DNA of 64,000 bases from Merluccius polli (taxonomy: Eukaryota; Chordata; Actinopteri; Gadiformes; Merlucciidae): contig JAOPHQ010000383.1 of the NCBI GenBank assembly GCA_030340625.1, positions 1-64,000 of the forward strand, read 5' to 3'. The translations under genes and the position numbers were made by a program. Positions 10,001-16,449 of the stretch are shown one piece after another. Under the pieces are notes generated by a model that saw only the letters and a program-made list of their open reading frames with translations, was not told the DNA's origin and did no database searches. Within the stretch, counting starts at the first letter, position 1; the number at the start of each line of letters is the position of its first letter.

Positions 10001-12148
10001 CCCCCCGCCTAGTTAAAATCTGCTAGACCTTTTCTGCTGCCGGGCTCCCCATGGACACGTGAACAGGGACACAAGTTGCACACCTGGAAACCTCTACCTC
10101 GGCCGTGCAGGACAACAGCTAATAGGACTTTCTCTCAGCCTCAGTGTCTCTCTTACACAGAGGGCCAGTCTCCATGGGAACCAAGCTTCACGAAGGTAAA
10201 GCAACTCCATCCCACATCTCATGACTTCATTGTGTAGCGTGTGTGTGTGTGTGTGTGTTGTGTATGCATGCATGCATGCATGCACGTTCAGCCGAGAGAG
10301 GAAGCTCCCTGCTCTGCACCGTTGCATTCGTTCTCTCTGGTTTTCCGTCTTTCCCAGGGCGTTAGCCCATACGTCCACAGCCAGCCGGACAGTAAATGTA
10401 AACATCTGTGCCTCCTGGTGTTGTGGACCGCTTGCGGTGACAAGGCTGTTTATGTGACATAATGCCACGCATCCAATCTTCTTTTATTTGATCTTCTTAA
10501 AAGATATGGATTAGAGAGTGAAATCTCTCAGAGATCTGACAAGGCCCTGTTTTCTTCACAAAAGGAAGAGGGCCAACCTTTTAGGGCCGGCATGAAAACA
10601 TTTTCCGACATCACATCTGCACGGTATCAGGGATTGAAGCACAACATTGGGATTTTCCTGGACACTTCCGTGCCTCCGTCTAGGAAACAACAACACAAGT
10701 ATGTGGACATGCACGTTTGCAAGCGGACACACACACACACACACACAAACAGTAGGATACAGAGCAGGTATAAGCCGCTAAATAACTTCACTTCCTACCT
10801 TCTTTAATGATCTCACAGTCCCGGCTCTGTAGGACATCCTCCACTGGCGTGTCGAAGATGAAGCGTACGTTCTGCAGCAACCCCTGTCCAGTGATACATT
10901 ATAAACTAAATGAGCCTTGCCCAGTAGCCACAGCCTTTATTTATTCACACTCGGCCCTCCAAAGAATGAAAAATAGTTTGTATAGCCTAGATGAAAGCAT
11001 GTGGTGTGAAGTATAAGCATTTTGAATTAATGGTTTAGGTAAAAAACACAGATGTTTCCTGCAATGTATACACAGGACTGCCATTATTGGACTTGGACCC
11101 AAAAACTATTTAACAAAGGACCACAGACAAAAAAACAAAGCAAACTAGGAGCAGCACAGAAGCCCCTAATCGTACAACACTTACAGAAAACACCACTATT
11201 AAAAAGCCATAATAATAATTAGCTCCTGCTCGGCCTTACCCTGAAGTGGCTTTCCCGCGTGGCTCCCTTCGCCACAAACAGTCGCCCCCCTTCGTGCTGC
11301 AGGTGCTCGTAGAAAGGCTCGTCCAGGATGAAGCTGTCGATCAGGCTGCAGCCCACGAACAGGTTGGCGTTCTCCCCGTGGATGTGGAGCGTGATGTTCT
11401 TCCACTGCGAGTCGGACAGGTCCACGTCCTCGAAGGACACCACGTTCTGCGCGCCATCCACCCAGTACACCAGGTCCAGCGTGTTGGCGCGGCCGTTGGA
11501 CACGACCTCGAACTGCCGGCGACCCCCGGGGCCCTCCAAGCCCACCAGGGTCCCGCGCGAGGCGCGGTCCTGCCGTATGCTGGCCACGAAGATGAAGCCC
11601 TCGTTGTTCTGGGTCTGCCTCAGTATTTGCTTGAGGATCGGCGCGTCCACAGGGGGGAGCTGGTCGAAGCGGATAAAGCGGTACGCGGGAAGGTCCGAGT
11701 TTTGGCCCCGGAACTGTTTGGCCCCCAGAGTTTTGCGCGTGATGTGGCTGACCTCGAACAGGTCAAACGATGTCTCGTCGTCTTGTTCGCCGTCTTCAAG
11801 GCAGATGAGCAGGGAGACAATATGGGATTCAAAAACGAACCAGTGATACAGAAATGTTGGGTGGGTGGGAAAAATGATCTTAAGTGTTATTAATCTTTTT
11901 TTATGTTTAAATTGTGTCTTATTTAAAATCTCGTATAATAGACATGGGGAAATAGTAAATGAAAGGGTTGGATTAGGAACATAAAAGCTTAATGAAAGTC
12001 CACATCAACAATACAAATAGGAATGATGACAATTAAACCACCATCATTGAAAGCATCATTGTAAGCCATTTCATTTACCTTGAAGCAATGCATGGACGGA
12101 ACAAATACATAGTATGGGCAGCAAGTACAAGCTCCTCCTGAGTATCAT
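493..12148 (-). CDS. thbs2: thrombospondin-2 (5' and central part; 3' end outside window)
   Basis: Secreted trimeric matricellular glycoprotein that modulates cell-matrix adhesion, angiogenesis and collagen assembly. Sixteen coding exons join without a frame break into 929 residues (2788 nt): 12148-12079, 11793-11240, 10883-10799, 8095-7896, 6608-6468, 5977-5884, 5439-5269, 4224-4048, 3749-3576, 3337-3210, 3084-2932, 1887-1669, 1575-1468, 1346-1187, 953-835, 727-493. Domain order is signal peptide (1-20), laminin-G-like TSPN (24-~230), coiled coil with CERSCEEL cysteines (~260-303), VWC (326-381), three TSP type 1 repeats (385-555), three EGF modules (556-~695) and type 3 calcium repeats (~700-929). 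The family is ~1170 residues, so only the last ~240 (end of type 3 repeats and the lectin-like C-globe) are missing. The VWC module excludes TSP3, TSP4 and COMP. The match to human THBS2 as I recall it is closer than to THBS1, and the wdr27 neighbour agrees. I cannot decide between teleost thbs2a and thbs2b. Confidence 0.95.
835..953 (-). CDS. thbs2: thbs2 exon 16: type 3 calcium-binding repeats
   Basis: The 119-nt exon encodes DILNESDNCPYVYNTDQKDT, DMDGVGDQCDNCPMLHNPDQ and returns to phase 0. The acceptor is CTTTAG|ACATCC and the donor CAG|GTACTC. Confidence 0.93.
1187..1346 (-). CDS. thbs2: thbs2 exon 15: type 3 calcium-binding repeats
   Basis: The 160-nt exon encodes DNCALLYNPRQFDFDKDDVG, DRCDNCPYEHNPAQIDTDHN and GEGDACAVDIDGD. 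It ends in phase 1 at GATG|GTGAAA, a weaker donor that is fixed by the reading phase of the next exon. Confidence 0.92.
1468..1575 (-). CDS. thbs2: thbs2 exon 14: type 3 calcium-binding repeats
   Basis: The 108-nt phase 0-0 exon encodes DNCPSLPNSGQEDFDKDGQG, DACDKDDDNDGIVDER. The DxDxDG/DNCP pattern is the aspartate-rich thrombospondin type 3 repeat that wraps around calcium ions. The acceptor is TTTTAG|GAC and the donor AGG|GTACGC. Confidence 0.93.
1669..1887 (-). CDS. thbs2: thbs2 exon 13: third EGF-like module and start of type 3 repeats
   Basis: The 219-nt exon encodes residues 650-722: VCEPENPCKDKSHNCHKYAE, CIYLSHFSDPMYKCECRTGY, AGDGFICGEDSDLDGWPN and NLVCGANATYHCKK. The segment is nearly identical to the vertebrate THBS2 sequence I recall. 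An N-glycosylation sequon (NAT) lies near the end. The DSDLDGWPN motif opens the calcium-binding wire. Confidence 0.95.
1888..2931. other. thbs2 intron between EGF modules 2 and 3
   Basis: About 1 kb without a coding segment. It holds a C-rich run near 2275-2300 and otherwise unremarkable AT-rich sequence. Confidence 0.6.
2932..3084 (-). CDS. thbs2: thbs2 exon 12: second EGF-like module
   Basis: The 153-nt phase 0-0 exon encodes residues 599-649: CDMVSDVCYKVSGVQRCVNT, DPGFHCLPCPKRYKG and a VGVDAAKKHKQ tail. It matches the second EGF module and its TSP2-type GVG insertion. The acceptor is CCGCAG|TGC and the donor CAG|GTGGGT. Confidence 0.94.
3210..3337 (-). CDS. thbs2: thbs2 exon 11: first EGF-like module, GC splice donor
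   Basis: The 128-nt exon encodes DGCLSNPCFGGVDCNSSPDG, SWECGPCPSGFRGNG and THCEDINE, an EGF module of the thrombospondin type. The exon must end at GAG|GCAAGT to stay in frame with CDMVSDVC in the next exon. That makes the donor GC rather than GT, otherwise a perfect consensus. No usable GT lies nearby. Confidence 0.92.
3576..3749 (-). CDS. thbs2: thbs2 exon 10: third TSP type 1 repeat
   Basis: The 174-nt phase 1-1 exon encodes residues 498-555. It reads IDGGWGPWSPWATCSATCGG, GIKSRTRVCNSPHPQYAGKK and ICNKMDCPI. The WxxW and CxxTCGG pattern with six cysteines is intact. A TG-rich tract (3520-3562) lies in the following intron. Confidence 0.94.
4048..4224 (-). CDS. thbs2: thbs2 exon 9: second TSP type 1 repeat
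   Basis: The 177-nt phase 1-1 exon encodes residues 439-497, with VRQNGGWSLWSPWSSCSVTC, GEGQITRIRHCNAPVPQLGG and CEAQPCP. It carries a canonical CSVTCG motif. The acceptor is GACCCAG|TTC and the donor CCCA|GTGAGT. Confidence 0.95.
4225..5268. other. thbs2 intron between type 1 repeats 1 and 2
   Basis: About 1 kb without coding sequence. An A15 run lies near 4638-4651. No mobile element was recognised. Confidence 0.6.
5269..5439 (-). CDS. thbs2: thbs2 exon 8: first TSP type 1 repeat
   Basis: This 171-nt symmetric exon (phase 1-1) encodes residues 382-438. It has the type 1 signature SEDGWSPWSEWTECTVTCG followed by GTQQRGRSCD. The WSPW motif is the C-mannosylation and heparin-binding layer, and the CTVTCG segment corresponds to the CD36-binding CSVTCG of mammals with Ser replaced by Thr. 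A phase 1-1 exon per repeat is typical of shuffled modules. Confidence 0.95.
5884..5977 (-). CDS. thbs2: thbs2 exon 7: second half of VWC domain
   Basis: The 94-nt exon reads ESKIVCHQITCPPVACASP then TFNDGECCPVCM, the cysteine-rich end of the VWC module. It runs from phase 0 to phase 1, with acceptor TTGGCAG|GAG and donor ATGC|GTAAGT. It has no long open frame of its own and was found by splice phase and sequence. Confidence 0.9.
6058..6200 (+). repeat. fragment of a common fish interspersed repeat
   Basis: The words GTAAATGGACTGCATTTATA and CACTCAAAGCGCTTTACAAT, followed by CCTCACATTCACGCATTTAT, recur widely in teleost genomes in my memory. I cannot assign a family name. The copy appears truncated after about 6200. 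Confidence 0.5.
6468..6608 (-). CDS. thbs2: thbs2 exon 6: linker and first half of VWC domain
   Basis: The 141-nt exon encodes 47 residues. A charged linker (TEENTVMKDALGRMKNSKEK) is followed by the VWC start NMCWQDGRLFEDKEDWIVDS and CTKCTCQ. The VWC module is shared by TSP1 and TSP2 and absent from TSP3-5, which narrows the paralogue. The acceptor is CCACAG|ACC and the donor CCAG|GTATAC. Confidence 0.93.
6609..7895. other. thbs2 intron between coiled coil and VWC exons
   Basis: It contains two GA runs (6901-6931 and 6992-7022). The open frames across these runs are low-complexity artefacts. No coding exon is supported. Confidence 0.6.
7896..8095 (-). CDS. thbs2: thbs2 exon 5: linker and trimerising coiled coil
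   Basis: This 200-nt exon encodes residues 237-303. The motif MCERSCEELSTMFQEL carries the two cysteines that form interchain disulphides in TSP1/TSP2 trimers. A heptad-like stretch (LKGLRVVVSNLIDGLQKV) follows. The acceptor is an unusual all-C tract (C11) before AG, and the donor is GTG|GTACGT. Confidence 0.92.
8096..10798. other. largest thbs2 intron in window (2.7 kb)
   Basis: It contains a promoter-like CCAAT/TATA arrangement on the plus strand near 8323-8369, a C-run at about 9969-10006, and TG plus GCAT repeats at 10238-10283. Overlapping open frames of 172 (plus) and 140 (minus) codons at 9056-9574 have no recognisable motif, and I do not call them genes. Confidence 0.55.
10799..10883 (-). 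CDS. thbs2: thbs2 exon 4: end of TSPN domain
   Basis: This 85-nt exon reads GLLQNVRFIFDTPVEDVLQ then SRDCEIIKE, matching the segment that follows SHFR in vertebrate THBS2. It runs phase 0 in and phase 1 out. The acceptor is GACAG|GGGTTG and the donor GAAG|GTAGGAAG. It lies between a 356-bp intron and a 2.7-kb intron. Confidence 0.9.
10884..11239. other. thbs2 intron within the TSPN domain
   Basis: A 356-bp intron with nothing else recognisable. The splice sites are defined by the flanking coding exons. Confidence 0.65.
11240..11793 (-). CDS. thbs2: thbs2 exon 3: laminin-G-like N-terminal (TSPN) domain
   Basis: This 554-nt exon encodes residues 24-208. Typical thrombospondin words are TSFDLFEVSHITRKT, GAKQFRG, PAYRFIRFD, SRGTLVGLEGPG, LDLVYWVDG and DSFILDEPFYEHLQ. 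One N-glycosylation sequon (KNITL) is present. In the family this domain binds heparan sulphate, LRP1 and other receptors. The acceptor is CTTGAAG|AC and the donor AGG|GTAAGG. The exon is GC-rich compared with the flanking introns, and long antisense frames across it are shadows. Confidence 0.95.
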
Positions 12149-12153
12149 ATCGC
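12079..12153 (-). CDS. thbs2: thbs2 exon 2: start codon and signal peptide
   Basis: The ATG is at 12148-12146 with a purine at -3. It encodes a short basic n-region, a hydrophobic core (LYLLPILCIC) and a cleavage-like SVHA, so cleavage after residue 20 is likely. The exon ends in phase 1 at CAAG|GTAAATG. It is too short to appear as a long reading frame and was found from splice sites and its fit to the next exon. Confidence 0.85.
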
Positions 12154-12460
12154 CTAAAAAACACAAGAAATCGTTGTTAACCAGCACCATATCAACACAT
12201 TCATATCGGTTTTGCGCATTTTAGTTAGGCTACATAAATAGGTCATTAGGCCTACACATGATACCCCGCATCCACAGTTAATTGCGCGCTTAATTGATTT
12301 TTTAATGTGACATAGGCATATGGGATAAATATCAGGATATTAATTTTAAAAAAGCCCGCTTACTATCAACATTTGGGCCTATATGAGCTTTTACCGCTTC
12401 TCGTTTTAATTCACTGAAACAAAAGTAACGCTACACTCACAAACTCATCATGGCACTTAC

Positions 12461-12656
12461 CTCACGCCAAGAGTATATCTCCTTAAAACAAAACAAAAGA
12501 CTATATCCGAAGAAAGCTGTAAAAAAAAAAAAAAAAAAAAACCCGAATCAAGTAAATGAGAAAGTAGTATCTCCTACCCGATGCAACGTGGTAGTTGTTA
12601 TAGTCCACTGGGCACTGGGTTCACTAAATCCACAGACTGAGGGAGGTCCACCAAGT
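12461..12656 (-). other. thbs2: thbs2 non-coding exon 1 (5' UTR)
   Basis: A strong donor, GAG|GTAAGTG, ends this exon at 12461. The next exon has an acceptor (TTTTTTAG at 12154-12161) just five bases before the start codon, so the 5' UTR must be split. The upstream limit is inferred from the TATA-like box. The exon includes a T20 run on the transcribed strand (A20 at 12523-12542 on plus). The intron behind it is 12154-12460. Confidence 0.6.
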
Positions 12657-12680
12657 GACTGCAGCGCACACTGCGCTCCT

Positions 12681-12687
12681 CTTATAT
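12681..12687 (-). promoter_or_regulatory. TATA-like box of thbs2
   Basis: On the minus strand the sequence reads CATATAAG here. An initiator-like TCACTT lies about 30 nt downstream, near 12656, so transcription probably starts there. Thrombospondin promoters are known to use TATA boxes. The box is immediately preceded (minus sense) by a CT/GA run and a 38-base homopolymer. The site is inferred from position and sequence only. Confidence 0.45.
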
Positions 12688-12691
12688 GCAC

Positions 12692-12706
12692 ACCTCTCTC
12701 TCTCTC

Positions 12707-12748
<42 letters not shown>

Positions 12749-12919
12749 CCATCACGGCCCCAACCTCAGCCGCTTGGGGGGGGGGGGGGGGGGGGGTGCT
12801 ATGTATTTGAGACCACATTACATAATTACGTGTCGATGTCGTAACCCGTCTTATCTCTGTTTACATACGTTACTTTATTTTTTATTTTTTTACCCCCCCC
12901 CCCCCCCCCCCCCCCCCCC
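12692..12919. repeat. C38 / G21 / C27 homopolymer cluster upstream of thbs2
   Basis: Uninterrupted C runs at 12708-12745 and 12893-12919 flank a G run at 12776-12796. A CT repeat (12693-12707) joins the first run. The first C run and the G run are complementary and only 30 bp apart, so they could fold back; each strand could also form G-quadruplexes. The cluster begins about 20 bp upstream of the TATA-like box. Confidence 0.85.
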
Positions 12920-13231
12920 TCCCCTCCCCCCGGAGAGGAGCTGTCTGTGCGCAAGGTGCGGTCAAGCGCACCCATACACAATAGGACCGCAATTGGCTTT
13001 TTTTAAATAGTTTTTTTTTAATTTTTTATCTTTTATGTGAGGAAACTGTGTAGGCACAATCAGCCATATAGACTTCATAGTTAATAAAAATTTAAAAAAA
13101 AAAAAAAAAAAAAGAAAGAAATTATTATTATTAAAAAAAAAACAACCTAAAAAGGATGTTGAACGACCAGAGCATCCCAAGTATTAACAGTATTTAACAA
13201 AGGACAAGCCAATGACAGAAACAGAAAAAAT

Positions 13232-13380
13232 ATGTTTCGGATGCTTCTTTCTCTGCTGGCAAGTTCTGTCTTGCGTCTGGCGGTTCCTCGCCAAAGCCTC
13301 CCCCAATTGTGTCAAAAAGACAAACTGACCTCGGCGGAGAACGAATGTGCGCTCTTACGCACTGACGCCAAGCCTACCAA
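13232..13380 (+). repeat. tandem-duplicated block, copy A
   Basis: It begins ATGTTTCGGATGCTTC and continues with CTGCTGGCAAGTTCTGTCTT. A diverged copy starts 399 bp further on at 13631 (ATGTTTTGGATGCTTC, GTGCTGGCAAGTTGTGTCTC). Both later contain a GTG..AAA..ACTGACC stretch. The similarity extends over roughly 150 bp, with many substitutions. Confidence 0.5.
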
Positions 13381-13630
13381 CTCTCTGCGTCATCAAGACC
13401 GTCATATGCTACCGTTGGATGAAAAGTATGCAGCACACACTGTCTCATACCAACGGCTGGACGAAGGCTCCTGAACCTGGGGGGAGGAATGCTCCTCTTT
13501 TAGCTGCCGGATCATCCTTGTTTTACGCAAGAACCATAAATGACTCAAACAACACGTACCGGGTGTAGCTTCTACTGCAGTGTTCAGGTGATATAGGCCT
13601 ATATGTGATACAGAGGCCGATCACCAATAG

Positions 13631-13800
13631 ATGTTTTGGATGCTTCGACTCTTGTGCTGGCAAGTTGTGTCTCGGGTCAGAGGTGCTCCAGGTTTTTGCT
13701 GAGCTCTTCTCTATTGTGACACAGAAAAAACAACTGACCCGCTTGGAGGAGAGGTCATACATACAGACGACGGTTACGCACCTTGAGCGCACCTTTCGGA
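13631..13800 (+). repeat. tandem-duplicated block, copy B
   Basis: Second copy of the block described at 13232. It ends near a TTACGCACC motif that parallels CTTACGCACTG in copy A. Neither copy has a convincing gene structure. Confidence 0.45.
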
Positions 13801-14072
13801 GGGGGGAAAAAAAGCCATTTAGAGGGAAGAACAGAATGCAGAACAGAGTGGTGTCCAACACACACACACATGCACATAGGTACGCACGCAGGCACGCACG
13901 CATACATACACGCACACACGCACACACGCACACACACTAACAGGGACTGGAAAGAGCAAGAAATGTCCACTCCAATTAGTTCTCAAACATGTCCATAGTA
14001 CCCTGGATTAACATAGTTGGGAGGAAAGAACTCACAGATGGATAAAACAGATAGATAGATGGATGGAGATAT

Positions 14073-14073
<1 letters not shown>

Positions 14074-14154
<81 letters not shown>

Positions 14155-14182
14155 GATAGAAGATACATAGGTAGGTAGGGAG

Positions 14183-14249
<67 letters not shown>

Positions 14250-14250
14250 G
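14074..14250. repeat. compound (TA)n-(GA)n-(GATA)n microsatellite
   Basis: Three arrays follow each other: TA (about 14076-14112), GA (14113-14157) and GATA (about 14186-14250, some 16 copies). GATA arrays of this type occur in many fish genomes. Confidence 0.9.
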
Positions 14251-15625
14251 GATTGGTATGTGTAGCTGTGGTTAATAATTGGCATAATGGTCCAAGAGGA
14301 ACGGTACAGCTTGTGCTAAGCAATTGCCGGCAGCAGGTTTAGATTTTGGACAACGTTTAGCAAAACAAAAAAGCGCCCGGGCACAGTAGGAGTAAGAAGT
14401 CCTTGATTTATTGGATTACTCAAATAATTTCAGTTGATAATCGTCAAATTTTATATACCTAAAGGAATAAAAAAAGTTGGACGTGGACGGAAACGGCGAA
14501 GGCTTTTTGCTGAGCGTCGGCTGATAGAGTACATAATGGCAGGTAAGGCCGAGCCACACACACACATGTGTTCCCTTCCTGCTGGCCTGCGGGAGCATCA
14601 GATCTGCAGGGGCGCCAGGCCAAGCGGGATGAATGTCAGCTCGACCGATAAACAAGTTACTTTCCACTCTCATTCTCCAGACGGTGACTTCATCACTGAG
14701 GATTAGGTGTTTTTAACAAAAAATAAATGAAAAAAACTGAATAACATTTGAATGAAATAAAAATGGGTAGAGTGTGAATCCCCTCTACTATCCTCTTTCT
14801 TTATACATACATACATACATATTATACAATTCATATCTGACACTGAGAAGCCGCTACGACCCTTTGCAAACAATCTCACATTCGGTACTCATCTTTTATA
14901 GGGGAGTATATTGGTTGACCATATATGGCCTTATCTGGGTTTTTACGGTACTTATTGTTACGTATTGTTACCGAACATTAGCTAATTACAAACTCTTTCA
15001 GTTACAGTCCCAACCTCCAATGGTCCTAATAGCTGATCGCACACAACTGCGGGGTCTCGAGACAACAAACACAACACACACATGCTACGTGAATTTCTAG
15101 CAGCCTTCGAAGGTAAGGGTTTAATTTAAAATATTTTCAATTAGAATACTAAAATGCTATTGGTCTGCCGAATATCCTTCTACCTAATAACCGATGTTTT
15201 ATTCATACAGGCCTGGTCTTTTTTAGTAGCGTTGAGCTTGGCCTCATTCATGGAAATTGAAAAAAATGGTCTTCCAGTTATTTGGTGCTGATTTTTATCC
15301 ATGGAAGGCAATGAAGAATTTGTACAGGTTTTTTTCATATGTTTGTGGTAAGTAGTTGTATGTTTACTTTGAACTTTCTTTCAACTATTCTTTGTACTAT
15401 TCTTGTTTCAGAAAAAGGAAGGAAATCAAATGAATGGAAGATGCGGATCTGTCTGGAAATGTTCTCTTCCTGGCTCATTGGTGAATGAGTTTGACTGTCA
15501 ACATAGTCAACATAGTAAACATAGTAGGACTAGTGCTATTGTATTTGACTGATGGATTTTGAGTTACTCAATAAACTGCTGTCTTTTACATAGTCTGGCT
15601 TACCGGATGTAGGTTGTTGGTATAA

Positions 15626-16243
15626 TGGTGCGTTCTATTTGTCTCGTAATCGCGACTTGCAGCTCGGGTGTGACGTCACATCCGTCTCGGAAAACGAGTG
15701 ACCTCGGGTTTTTGCCTTCTATTTGGCACACAACAAGATGAGTCGGAGAAAAGATGGACGCGACTTTAATATACTTGAAAAACAGTATCATTCTGTGTTT
15801 AAACGTTAATTAAATATAGACACATTGATCACAGAGAAATTACCCAAGATTTCACAATGTGCTTATGGTTGCAATAGGCAGTTTGGACGTTTCGTAACGT
15901 TTATAGTGATTATCTCGTTTACGGTGCACCCAACGCGGATTTCACATGTTCATTACATATTACACAATCGTATTTCCCAGTTTGATATCTGAATATTCCG
16001 TTTCGATAACGTTAGGCTACTGCTCTGGTTTCTGCTCAAGAATCGGCATTGTTGTCATAGCAACATGGAGCGTCTCTAGCCAGTTCGAGTAACCATCTTT
16101 TTTACTGAACTCTGGGTCCTCTGAGTTCAGACGAGTTGACGAGTCGTATGTCCGACCTCGGGGGCGTTCTATTTGCAACTTCCGGTTCGTAACTCGGAAA
16201 TCCGACTCGCAGATCGAGTCGGGTGGACAAATAGAACGCACCA
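15626..16243. mobile_element. Harbinger-like nonautonomous DNA transposon (MITE)
   Basis: Terminal inverted repeats TGGTGCGTTCTATTTGT and ACAAATAGAACGCACCA (17 bp, perfect) bound a 618-bp element. It is flanked by TAA on both sides (15623-15625 and 16244-16246). A 3-bp TWA target duplication is characteristic of PIF/Harbinger elements. No transposase frame is present. Confidence 0.7.
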
Positions 16244-16449
16244 TAAGCCCGCCCAAGCCTGCCATTGGGCGACTGTTGCAGTTTAACAACCAGATATGTT
16301 GCTTGTGCCCTCACTGCCCTGGGCCCTTTAGATGTCGTGGGCCCCTGGGCAATTGCCCAGTTGCCCATATGGTTAATCCGGCCTTGTCGCCCAAGCCTGC
16401 CATTGGGCGACTGCAATAGTCGCCCAATGGCAGGCTCTGGACGGGCTTA
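16244..16449. mobile_element. palindromic MITE abutting the Harbinger-like element
   Basis: The ends are inverted copies of about 38 bp: the left begins TAAGCCCGCCCAAGCCTGCC and the right is the reverse complement of TAAGCCCGTCCAGAGCCTGCC with few mismatches. A third internal copy of the end module at 16387-16412 faces the right end and forms a perfect 19-bp hairpin (16394-16412 with 16418-16436, loop GCAAT). It starts exactly at the right-hand TAA of the neighbouring element. Confidence 0.65.

Larger units (their letters stand above)
12920..15625. other. intergenic sequence upstream of thbs2
   Basis: No gene is supported. It contains A-runs near 13090-13140, a duplicated block (13232/13631), a CA-rich tract (13859-13936) and the compound microsatellite at 14074-14250. 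Confidence 0.5.

Noticed and set aside
11246..11893. 215-codon plus-strand frame
   Set aside because: It is antisense to the GC-rich thbs2 TSPN exon, which has a clear homologue on minus; the antisense protein has no recognisable motif.
12450..13010. 186-codon proline-rich plus-strand frame
   Set aside because: It is built on poly-C and poly-A runs at the thbs2 promoter.
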